Below are positions 45,356 through 52,909 of a stretch of DNA of 64,000 nucleotides, one piece after another. Made by a program: the position numbers and the translations under genes. The DNA lies in contig JAQCIQ010000003.1 in NCBI GenBank assembly GCA_027592025.1, positions 1 through 64,000 of the forward strand, in the 5' to 3' direction. The notes beneath the pieces were generated by a model. That model did not search any database and had not been told where the DNA came from. It saw nothing but the letters and a program-made list of their open reading frames with translations. Positions within the stretch are counted from its first letter, which is position 1. Each line of letters opens with the position of its first letter. The stretch is from Bacteroidota bacterium. GTDB lineage: Bacteria; Bacteroidota; Bacteroidia; Flavobacteriales; Flavobacteriaceae.

Positions 45356-45805
45356 CTAAATCCTTAATTTTGAATTATTATGAGAACACCTAAGAAAAAA
45401 ACAGCAGAGAATTTCATTAATACTACTTAAAATATTCATTATTAAACTTCCTATTTTATCATCATTACTCAAATTCTCTTTAATACTAAAAAAACCAATA
45501 TTATTACTTTTTAAAAAATCCATAAACTCAACAACATCTTTCATTTTTCTTCCTAATCTACTCAAACTCCAAACCACAATTCCATCAATTTTATTCTCCT
45601 TCATAAACTCAACCATACTTTTAAAACCATTTCTTTTATCAATACTCATTCCACTAACTCCATCATCCTCATAAACATCAATCAAATCAAAATCATTCAA
45701 ACTACAATATTCTTTAATCTTCTTTTTTTGAAGTGGAATAGAATTATTTTTCCTTTTTTGAATCTCACTACTAACCCTTACATATCCTATTACTTTTTTC
45801 ATCAT
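45356..45805 (-). pseudogene. 3'-truncated serine recombinase (resolvase/invertase N-terminal domain)
   Basis: 149 residues. The catalytic domain is clear: I-G-Y-V-R-V-S-S with nucleophile Ser, Q at the usual position, Y-E-D-D-G-V-S-G-M-S, W-S-L-S-R-L-G-R and N-I-L-S-S-I-N-E, the start of helix E. After Ile (codon 45410-45412) the family sequence stops. The last 18 residues, encoded by 45356-45409, are unrelated, so helix E and the DNA-binding domain are missing. Codons in the lost-C tract use no C, and Ala, Pro, Thr, His and Gln are absent there. It starts at ATG 45805 or 45802. Probably non-functional. Confidence 0.75.
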
Positions 45806-46047
45806 TTTTTATATTATTATTTTAATATTAATATCATTACACTAAAAAAATATATAACTCATTAAGAACAATTATCAAATAAGTGAATCTAAATAAAGAA
45901 CAAATAATTAAAAACCATCAATAAATTTTAAAGTCTATATTTGTATGTTGAGTTTGAATAAAAATTGTGAAATGAAATTTTTTATATATCAAATATTGGA
46001 ACTTTGGAGTTGCAGGGTGTCATGTTTGGGACATGATAGGTTAAAGG
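45806..46047. other. AT-rich non-coding half of the recombinase island
   Basis: No protein is recognisable on either strand. A + strand TATATTTG at about 45944-45951 matches a -7 box, but nothing follows it. AT richness fades near 46000. TCATGT/ACATGA (46020-46036) is a perfect 6-bp inverted repeat with a 5-base spacer. Confidence 0.45.
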
Positions 46048-46080
46048 TAAAAAAAATCCCATTGGTTACAATGGGATTTT
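46048..46080 (-). terminator. Terminator of the heptad-repeat/plug gene
   Basis: An 11-bp perfect stem (46053-46063 with 46070-46080) around loop GGTTAC, with a run of A on the plus strand at 46049-46056 that reads as T at the 3' side of a minus-strand transcript. It lies 20 bases after the stop at 46100. Confidence 0.75.
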
Positions 46081-46099
46081 GAATAGGATGGCAGGGTGC

Positions 46100-46960
46100 C
46101 TAGTCTTTTTTGGTCGTAACGATAATCACACCGTTAGCGCCTTTGTCGCCATAGGCCGCTGTAGCGTCTTCGCCTTTTAGGATTTCTACTTTGGCAATTT
46201 GGGTGGGGTCTAGGTTGTTCATGGCCTCAGTGTTGGATTCTTCTCCGTCAATGACGACATAAGGCTCAGGCTTGGACTCTGGAGTCCATTCCATGTTGAT
46301 CCAATCGCTTCTGTCAAAAACCGATTCGATGATCTTATCAATTTCATCCAAATCCAAATCAGCAATCAATTTGTTGATATCAACGTCTAATGAATCGAAA
46401 TCGAAGTTTTCTGCTTCTTTGACCTCCTTCAAGGCTTCGTTCATTTGTTCTTTGAGCTTGGCCATGTCTTCACGATGCTTGATCATGTCTTCGCGATGTT
46501 TGGCCATGTTTTCGCGATGAATGCGCAGATGCTCGCGGTGTTCTTCAGACAAGCCCCTTGCGTCCATGTCGCGGCGTTTTTCAAAGGAAATACTAGCGAC
46601 ATTTTTGTCGTCATCACCTTTGGAGTGACCATAGAACATCATCACCTTACCCGAGTCTCCAATAGTTATGGGGTCAATACCATTGGTGCTGGACACGGAT
46701 TGTTCCATCTCTTCGCCATCACTTTTGTACTCAACGGAAATTTTGGTGATTTCTCCATCGGCATTGCGTTTGACTTTGGAGAATTCTAACACCTTGCCTT
46801 TTTCTTTCTCTTGGGCTACCAAGGCGTTGAGTTCGGCGTCGGTGGTGTTTTTATCAATAACTATTGGCGGTCCTGCCAAAGCGGTCATTGAAAAGCAGAG
46901 TATCATTCCAAGAGCCAATACTCTTTTGAAATTTTGAATGTGGTTCATTGAGGTTTTCAT
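46100..46960 (-). CDS. Exported histidine-rich heptad-repeat protein with TonB-plug-like tail
   Basis: 286 residues with a signal peptide ending near A-L-A-G (residue 30). A beta-rich region (31-130) is followed by four exact-length heptads beginning H-R-E (residues 141-168), then a helical charged stretch and an acidic D-x-D region. The last ~50 residues (Y-V-V-I-D-G-E ... I-A-K-V-E-I-L-K-G-E-D-A-T-A-A-Y-G-D-K-G-A-N-G-V-I-I-V-T-T-K) match the plug of TonB-dependent receptors without any barrel. Similar tails occur on Bacteroidota signalling proteins. The role is unknown. The terminator is at 46048. Confidence 0.75.
   Translation of the reverse strand: MKTSMNHIQNFKRVLALGMILCFSMTALAGPPIVIDKNTTDAELNALVAQEKEKGKVLEFSKVKRNADGEITKISVEYKSDGEEMEQSVSSTNGIDPITIGDSGKVMMFYGHSKGDDDKNVASISFEKRRDMDARGLSEEHREHLRIHRENMAKHREDMIKHREDMAKLKEQMNEALKEVKEAENFDFDSLDVDINKLIADLDLDEIDKIIESVFDRSDWINMEWTPESKPEPYVVIDGEESNTEAMNNLDPTQIAKVEILKGEDATAAYGDKGANGVIIVTTKKD
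46457..46540 (-). repeat. Four 21-bp tandem repeats coding HRE heptads
   Basis: 4 x 21 bp in frame, each coding H-R-E-x-x-x-x. Copies 2-4 are close at the DNA level (CATGTCTTC-type units on the plus strand). Recent duplication is likely. Confidence 0.8.
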
Positions 46961-47000
46961 AATATCATTTTGAGGGTTTTACTTCCGCTAAGGTATGAGA

Positions 47001-47031
47001 TAAAACAAAAAACCCCTGACAAGCAGGGGTT
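47001..47031 (-). terminator. Terminator of the OmpA-family gene
   Basis: Minus strand stem AACCCCTG (arm 47024-47031) with CAGGGGTT (47011-47018), loop of 5, followed by TTTTTGTTTT. It lies 23 bases after the stop at 47054. Confidence 0.8.
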
Positions 47032-47053
47032 AAAGTTGTGTAAAGATGCGTTT

Positions 47054-47908
47054 TTATTCGCCGCTCAATTTTTTCATTTCTTTTTCAATCATGTCGTAAA
47101 ACTGATCGATTTTAGGCATGACGACGATGCGAGTACGACGGTTTTTAGCACGTCCATCAGCGGTATCGTTAGTGTCCAATGGCACATAAGAACTGCGACC
47201 TGCAGCCACCAAACGAGAAGGATTGACTCCAAGAGATTGTAACACACGGATGACCGAGGTTGAACGCTTGACGCTCAAATCCCAGTTGTCAAGCAACACA
47301 CCACTGCTGTATGCTTGGTCGTCGGTGTGACCTTCTACTAGGCATTCGAAGTCTGGCTTGTCGTTAACCACTTTAGCAACTTTGGCCAAAACATCTTTAG
47401 CTTTGTTGCTCACGTTATAACTGCCTGAGGTGAATAACAATTTGTCAGAAATGGAAATAAATACCACGCCTTTTTCTACACTAATTTCGATGTCTGGATC
47501 GTCAATACCAACAGTTCTTTTCAAGCTAGTGACCAAAGCAAAAGTCACACTGTCCTTTTTGTTGATGGCGTCTTGAAGTCTATTGATTTTCAAATCTTTT
47601 TCACGCATACTCTCCAATGATTTTTCCAAGTTATCGGCTCCTTTAGAAGTCAATACGGTCAAATCTTTGGTGCTTTGAATCAAACTGGCGTTGTTTGCGC
47701 GCAAGTCTGCAATTTGCTCCTCTAACGCTTGAGCTCTAGCTAATGCTATCGCTTTGTCTTCGTTGCAAATGTTTAATTTGTAGGTGGTGTTGTTGAGCAT
47801 GTCTTGAGTTTCCGCTTGTTTGGCTTCTAGGGCAGCATACTGCTTTTTAGAAACACAAGAAGCGAACAAAAGAACTGTTGAAAGGGCAAGAGCAATTGAT
47901 CTTTTCAT
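47054..47908 (-). CDS. OmpA-family lipoprotein
   Basis: 284 residues. Signal peptide with lipobox L-F-A-S-C (Cys18). A long coiled coil (~20-130) precedes a C-terminal OmpA domain with E-G-H-T-D-D, N-W-D-L-S-V-K-R-S and A-G-R-S-S-Y, then N-R-R-T-R-I. The OmpA domain binds peptidoglycan; the lipid sits in the outer membrane, so it ties the two together. TAAATTTG (47931-47938) is an exact -7 match in its leader, with no clear -33 box. Confidence 0.92.
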   Translation of the reverse strand: MKRSIALALSTVLLFASCVSKKQYAALEAKQAETQDMLNNTTYKLNICNEDKAIALARAQALEEQIADLRANNASLIQSTKDLTVLTSKGADNLEKSLESMREKDLKINRLQDAINKKDSVTFALVTSLKRTVGIDDPDIEISVEKGVVFISISDKLLFTSGSYNVSNKAKDVLAKVAKVVNDKPDFECLVEGHTDDQAYSSGVLLDNWDLSVKRSTSVIRVLQSLGVNPSRLVAAGRSSYVPLDTNDTADGRAKNRRTRIVVMPKIDQFYDMIEKEMKKLSGE

Positions 47909-47985
47909 TGAAATTAAGGTTTTGTTTGGACAAATTTACTAAAATTTAACATTCCATCGAATTGTTAACATAACTTTTGCACTGG

Positions 47986-48969
47986 CTACAATTTGTCGAA
48001 TGTTTTTCTTCCTAAAATGTAATATTTCCAAACGATGGAGGAGTCTAAAACAATAGATTTCAGTGATTTAGATCTCGACTTCAAATAACGACCTCCCTGG
48101 CGATAGAGGTCCATGTGCGCCATGAACACAGCCCCAAAATGGCTTGGTTTGCCTTGTAACAAAAATCGCCACGCGGCTAAACCGTCGAGCAACAAGCGAA
48201 TGACCAACAAAAACATCAGATGTTTTTGGGTGTTTTTGAGCAACATGAAGAGCGAGTTTCGGAAGTTCAGCCGTGTTTTTTGAGCAGTACCGTAGTGGAG
48301 AGTTCCTCCCCCCAAATGAAACACATGACTTTCGGCAATGGCCCAAACTTGAAAGCCTTGGAGTTTGGCCCTCCAACACAAGTCGATTTCCTCCATGTGG
48401 GCAAAGAAGCTCGCGTCAAATCCTTTTAAGGACTGAAAAACCGTTTTGCGCACAAACAGGCAGGCTCCTGAAGCCCAAAAGACTTCGGCCGTGGTATATT
48501 GATGGTGGTCTTCTTCCAAATGATCAAAAATTCGCCCCCGACAATAGGGAAAACCAAACCGATCCAAGAATCCACCCGAGGCACCAGCGTATTCAAAATG
48601 TGTGGGACGGTTGAGGTCTAAAATTTTAGGCTGAGCCAAAGCCATGAGAGGATCGTTTTTAAAAGCGTTGATCATTGGTTGAAGCCAGCCTTCAGGAGTT
48701 TGTACATCGTTATTGATAAGACATAGCAGCTCGGCGTCAATTTGTCCGATGGTCTGGTTGTAACCCTCGGCGTAGCCCAAATTGTGTTGATGTCTGATGA
48801 CGTTCACGTTGGGGAAGTTACTATGAACAAAGCTTACAGACTCGTCTGTCGAGGCATTATCCACCACATGCACCGAGGCGAAAGATTGAGAATGCGCCAA
48901 CAAATCGGGCAAAAACCGCTCGAGCAGGACTTGGCCGTTCCAATTCAAAATGACAACAGCTGTTTTCAT
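47986..48969 (-). CDS. Family 2 glycosyltransferase
   Basis: 327 residues from ATG 48969. N-terminal A-V-V-I-L-N-W-N-G, then V-D-N-A-S-T-D, L-I-N-N-D-V (DxD-equivalent), G-A-C-L-F-V-R and F-F-A-H-M-E-E-I-D-L-C-W-R, the pattern of rhamnosyl-type GT2 enzymes. It should act in surface polysaccharide synthesis; the sugar is unknown. The start overlaps the HsdR_N stop (ATGA). Confidence 0.9.
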   Translation of the reverse strand: MKTAVVILNWNGQVLLERFLPDLLAHSQSFASVHVVDNASTDESVSFVHSNFPNVNVIRHQHNLGYAEGYNQTIGQIDAELLCLINNDVQTPEGWLQPMINAFKNDPLMALAQPKILDLNRPTHFEYAGASGGFLDRFGFPYCRGRIFDHLEEDHHQYTTAEVFWASGACLFVRKTVFQSLKGFDASFFAHMEEIDLCWRAKLQGFQVWAIAESHVFHLGGGTLHYGTAQKTRLNFRNSLFMLLKNTQKHLMFLLVIRLLLDGLAAWRFLLQGKPSHFGAVFMAHMDLYRQGGRYLKSRSKSLKSIVLDSSIVWKYYILGRKTFDKL

Positions 48970-49412
48970 CGGCGGTAATTTGGAAGGTCTTTCAAAAAGA
49001 CATAGCGTTCCTGTTTGTGATCCATCCGGCAAAAGTAGTGATCCAAACCGTTGGTGACCATCAAATAATCGGCTTTGAGGGTGAGGTTGTAGCGGGCAAT
49101 TTGATCAAAAGTGTCTTGAGAAATAGAGACTTCTGGTGATTTGCATTCTACCACCAAAGCCACACGGCCGTCAGACATGTAAACGATGATGTCATAGCGC
49201 TTGGTGGTTGCTCCTACTTTAATTTGTTTTTCGACATTCGTCAGGCTGGCAGGATAACCCTTGTCCTGAAGAATGAATTGCAGACAATGTTGACGCACCC
49301 ACTCCTCGGGCTGGAGTTGGACATATTTTTTGCGAATAGGGTCAAAGATGAGCCGTTTATTTTCGCTACTTTTGAACCTAAACGCATAAGGCGGAAAAGA
49401 CAATGTCTGCAT
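48966..49412 (-). CDS. HsdR N-terminal-like nuclease-fold protein (type I R_N domain)
   Basis: 148 residues made of one HsdR_N/PD-(D/E)xK domain: Asp74 (Y-D-I-I-V-Y), then Glu89 and Lys91 in V-V-E-C-K-S. No helicase, HsdS or HsdM is present, so it is not a restriction system. The protein stands alone and is widely found beside holA in Bacteroidota. It is divergent from holA (26-base gap) and coupled to the glycosyltransferase. Its biological role is not known. Confidence 0.82.
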   Translation of the reverse strand: MQTLSFPPYAFRFKSSENKRLIFDPIRKKYVQLQPEEWVRQHCLQFILQDKGYPASLTNVEKQIKVGATTKRYDIIVYMSDGRVALVVECKSPEVSISQDTFDQIARYNLTLKADYLMVTNGLDHYFCRMDHKQERYVFLKDLPNYRR

Positions 49413-49438
49413 CTTGCAAAAATGATGAATTTTTTTGA

Positions 49439-50443
49439 ATGAATGAGATCGATATCATCTTAGAGGAAATTAGAAAACAGCAGTTTAGGCCCATTTATGT
49501 CCTGATGGGTGACGAGCCTTACTATATCGACTTGATAACCTCCGAAATCAAGAAACACGCCCTAACGGAGGAAGAAAGGGCTTTTAACGAGATGGTATTC
49601 TATGCCAGAGAGGCGAGTGTAGAGGATGTGGTTTCAAGCGCCAAGCGCTTCCCGATGATGTCGGAACGTCAATTAATCATTGTTAAAGAAGCTCAAGATT
49701 GGGTCAGAACCATCGATCAAATGGCTTCCTATGCCGCCAATCCTCAACCTTCCACGGTATTGGTCATCAATTACAAATACAAAATCCTCGACAAGCGCAA
49801 GGCGTTTTACAAGGCCGTCTCGAAATCAGGAGCGGTTGTGGAGTGCAAGAGTTTGTACGAAAACAAAGTTGCCCATTGGATCCACGACTTCCTGAAGCAG
49901 AGGAAATACGAGATTGTCCCCAAGGCTGCTCAAATGTTAGTAGAATTTTTGGGAAACGACTTGTCAAAAATTGTCAATGAGTTAGAAAAACTGGAATTGC
50001 TTTTGCCCAAAGGCCACCAAATTACCCCAGAAGACATCGAAACCAATATTGGTATATCAAAGGATTTTAATGTTTTTGAATTGCGTAACGCCATTGGCAA
50101 TCGCCAATTGGACCGAGCGCATCAAATCGCTGCGCACTTTGGAGACAATCCAAAAATGAATCCTTTGGTCGTAACCATAGGCATGCTGTTTTCTTATTTT
50201 TCTCAAATCTTGCAGTATCATGCCTTGAACGACCACAGTCCTAGGGCTGTAGCTGCGGCTCTAGGCATCAATCCCTTTTTTGTGAAAGATTATGCCGTTG
50301 CAGCGAGTAACTACCCCATGAAATATGCCTCTCGCAACATCGCTTTATTGCGCGAATACGATCTCAAAGGCAAAGGTGTAGGAGCGAGGGAAATTCCCGA
50401 AGGAGACCTTCTGAAAGAATTGGTCCACCGACTGATGCATTGA
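49439..50443 (+). CDS. holA: DNA polymerase III delta subunit
   Basis: 334 residues. Clamp-loader subunit that opens the beta clamp. The N-terminal region has P-I-Y-V-L-M-G-D-E-P-Y-Y-I-D, the low-complexity ATP-fold follows (V-L-V-I-N-Y-K) without a Walker A, and the collar domain occurs at ~210-330 (F-N-V-F-E-L-R-N-A-I-G-N-R). Start ATG 49439. It ends 3 bases from the convergent E1 gene. Confidence 0.92.
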   Translation: MNEIDIILEEIRKQQFRPIYVLMGDEPYYIDLITSEIKKHALTEEERAFNEMVFYAREASVEDVVSSAKRFPMMSERQLIIVKEAQDWVRTIDQMASYAANPQPSTVLVINYKYKILDKRKAFYKAVSKSGAVVECKSLYENKVAHWIHDFLKQRKYEIVPKAAQMLVEFLGNDLSKIVNELEKLELLLPKGHQITPEDIETNIGISKDFNVFELRNAIGNRQLDRAHQIAAHFGDNPKMNPLVVTIGMLFSYFSQILQYHALNDHSPRAVAAALGINPFFVKDYAVAASNYPMKYASRNIALLREYDLKGKGVGAREIPEGDLLKELVHRLMH

Positions 50444-50446
50444 AAA

Positions 50447-52855
50447 TTATAAGGCTGGATATTGTTCCGGATCAGCCTCATTCATAATGGCATAAGCTTT
50501 TTCAAAAATGTCATCTAAAGAAGGTTTTGAAAAATAATCTCCGTCCGTACTGTAAGCAGGACGGTGGTCCTTGGCAGTCAAAGTTTGAGGAATGCTGTCC
50601 AAGTGTTCAAAAGCTTGTTGGCCATTGATGACGGCGTCTAAAATATAGGCAGAAGCTCCGCCAGGAACGTCTTCATCAACGATTAAAAGTCGGTTAGTTT
50701 TAGCGACACTTTTCTTAATATCATGATTTAAGTCAAATGGTATAAGTGACTGGATATCAATTACTTCAATATTGATATTAACACTCGCTAATTCTTGTGC
50801 AGCTTCCATGACCAAACGCAGTGCGGAGCCATAAGAAACTATGGTCAAATCGGTCCCAGATCTGAGCGTTTCTACCACTCCAAAAGGGGTAGTAAAACTG
50901 CCTATATTTTCGGGAAGTGCCTCCTTTAATCGGTAGCCATTGAGACATTCGACCACCAAAGCTGGGGTGTCAATGGACACCAAATGATTGTAAAACCCAG
51001 CGGCTTGTGTCATGTTTCGGGGTACCAAAACAAACATGCCTCGGAGCAAACTGACAATGCCTCCCATGGGTGATCCTGAATGCCAAATGCCTTCTAAACG
51101 ATGGCCTCTTGTTCTGACAATTAGAGGCGCTTTTTGACGACCTTTGGTACGATAATGCAAGGTCGCAATATCGTCGCTCATGATTTGTAAGGCATATAGT
51201 ACATAATCCAAATACTGAATTTCTGCGATAGGTCGGAGGCCCCTCATGGCCATTCCAATACCTTGCCCGATGATACTCGCTTCACGAATGCCAGTATCGG
51301 CTACTCTGAGTTTGCCAAATTTGTCTTGCAGTCCTTCAAGTCCTTGGTTGACGTCACCAATAACCCCGGCATCTTCACCAAAAATCAATACTTCGGGATG
51401 CTTTTCTAAAAGGGCTTCAAAATTATCTCTTAAAACAATACGGCCATCGACCTGAGTTGCTTCTTTGCCATAGGATGGCGCAATGACTGCAGATTCATGC
51501 GCTTTGACCGCTTGAGTCGAGTAGAGGTGGCTATTGAAGTTATTCCATTGCTTGCTTTTGTAGTTTTTGATCCAATCATGCAAGTTGGCCTTGTCATTGT
51601 TGTTGAGGTCTCGACATTGACGCAATACTTTACGGGCGGTTGAGATCACGTCTTTGCGTATCGGCGTTGCGTTGTCTTTCAATTGGCTGATGGCTGTTTC
51701 GACAAAAGAGGTGTTAGAAGTTTTTTTAGCCAAGGTGCCAAGTATAGCCAGAAGGCTGTTTTGTTCCTCAACGATTGGCGACAAATAGGCTTTCCATGCT
51801 GATTTTTGAGCTGCTTTGACTTGTTGTTCGCAGTCGTCCTCAACATCTTTCAACTGCTTTTCGGTGCAGTATTCTTTTTGGATTAGCCAAGTTTTGTATT
51901 TGGCCAAGCAATCGAATTCGGCCTCCCATTTCAATCGTTTACTGTCTTTATACCTTTCATGTGATCCCGAGGTTGAATGCCCTTGAGGTTGGGTTAATTC
52001 TGTGACGTGGATGATGACAGGAATGTGTTTGGTTCGTGCCAATTCACTGGCATTTTCATAGGCCTCGACAAGAGCAGGGTAGTCCCAACCCTTCACTTGA
52101 ATGATTTCGAACCCAGCAGCAGCATCGCTGCGTTGGAATCCAGAAAGAATTTCAGAGATGTTTTCTTTGGTCGTTTGGTGTTCCGCATGAACGGAAATGC
52201 CGTAGTCATCATCCCATACGCTAATGACCATAGGTACTTGCAGAACGCCTGCGGCATTGATGGTCTCGAAAAATAAACCTTCACTTGTGCTGGCATTACC
52301 AATGGTACCCCAAGCCACTTCATTGCCACCTTCGGAAAAATTGGGTGCCTTGATTTCGGGAAGTTCTCTGTAAATCTTGGAGGCCTGTGCGAGTCCTAAT
52401 AATTTGGGCATTTGAGCGCCAGTAGGAGAGAGGTCGGCACTAGAATTTTTTTGTTCCATCAAATTCAACCAATTGCCGTTTTCATCCAGACTATGAGTGG
52501 CAAAATGTCCGCCCATCTGCCTTCCCCCACTCATGGGTTCGGCTTCGAGATCGGTATGGGCATACAATCCTGCAAAAAAAGATTCGGGATTGAGTGCGCC
52601 AATGGCCATCATAAAGGTTTGGTCACGATAATAACCAGATCTGAAATCGCCGTTTTGAAATACTTTGGACCAGGCCAGTTGAGGCAATTCTTTGCCGTCA
52701 CCAAAAATGCCAAATTTGGCCTTTCCTGTCAGGACTTCTTTGCGTCCCAGCAAACTGCACTGCCGACTCAAATAGGCCAATCGGTAATCTGACAACAGGG
52801 AGGCCTTGAAGTCCTCGAAAGTCAAAACAGTTTCTAAATCTCCAAAGTTTAACAC
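50447..52855 (-). CDS. Fused alpha-beta E1 component of a 2-oxo acid dehydrogenase
   Basis: 802 residues with start GTG 52855. The first half is the alpha TPP domain: R-S-G-Y-Y-R-D-Q-T-F-M-M, the TPP region W-G-T-I-G-N-A-S-T-S-E-G and H-S-T-S-G-S-H-E. The second half is the beta subunit (V-L-I-F-G-E-D-A-G, D-Y-V-L-Y-A-L-Q-I, V-D-E-D-V-P-G-G-A-S). Bacteroidota often encode this as one chain; the substrate is probably branched-chain 2-oxo acids or pyruvate, with E2 elsewhere. A TTG at 52909 is also open but lies before the promoter. Confidence 0.88.
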   Translation of the reverse strand: MLNFGDLETVLTFEDFKASLLSDYRLAYLSRQCSLLGRKEVLTGKAKFGIFGDGKELPQLAWSKVFQNGDFRSGYYRDQTFMMAIGALNPESFFAGLYAHTDLEAEPMSGGRQMGGHFATHSLDENGNWLNLMEQKNSSADLSPTGAQMPKLLGLAQASKIYRELPEIKAPNFSEGGNEVAWGTIGNASTSEGLFFETINAAGVLQVPMVISVWDDDYGISVHAEHQTTKENISEILSGFQRSDAAAGFEIIQVKGWDYPALVEAYENASELARTKHIPVIIHVTELTQPQGHSTSGSHERYKDSKRLKWEAEFDCLAKYKTWLIQKEYCTEKQLKDVEDDCEQQVKAAQKSAWKAYLSPIVEEQNSLLAILGTLAKKTSNTSFVETAISQLKDNATPIRKDVISTARKVLRQCRDLNNNDKANLHDWIKNYKSKQWNNFNSHLYSTQAVKAHESAVIAPSYGKEATQVDGRIVLRDNFEALLEKHPEVLIFGEDAGVIGDVNQGLEGLQDKFGKLRVADTGIREASIIGQGIGMAMRGLRPIAEIQYLDYVLYALQIMSDDIATLHYRTKGRQKAPLIVRTRGHRLEGIWHSGSPMGGIVSLLRGMFVLVPRNMTQAAGFYNHLVSIDTPALVVECLNGYRLKEALPENIGSFTTPFGVVETLRSGTDLTIVSYGSALRLVMEAAQELASVNINIEVIDIQSLIPFDLNHDIKKSVAKTNRLLIVDEDVPGGASAYILDAVINGQQAFEHLDSIPQTLTAKDHRPAYSTDGDYFSKPSLDDIFEKAYAIMNEADPEQYPAL

Positions 52856-52878
52856 GTCAATTGTTATATTAAAAGGTT

Positions 52879-52909
52879 CAAATTTAACCAATATTGAGGG
52901 GCTATGCAA
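52879..52909 (-). promoter_or_regulatory. Promoter of the fused E1 gene
   Basis: Minus strand: TTG (52907-52909), 20 bases, TAAATTTG (52879-52886), an exact -7 match. Transcription would start near 52872, which supports the GTG at 52855 over the TTG at 52909. Confidence 0.55.

Noticed and set aside
45356-46047. CRISPR array or diversity-generating element in the AT-rich island
   Set aside because: No regularly spaced repeats, no reverse transcriptase, and no template/variable repeat pair.
46012-46098. Direct 8-bp repeat GCAGGGTG at 46012 and 46091 as a target-site duplication
   Set aside because: Both copies lie on the same side of the AT-rich island and flank a host terminator.
48966-49412. 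Type I restriction-modification system
   Set aside because: Only the R_N-like domain is present; no helicase, methylase or specificity gene nearby, and this stand-alone form is common beside holA.
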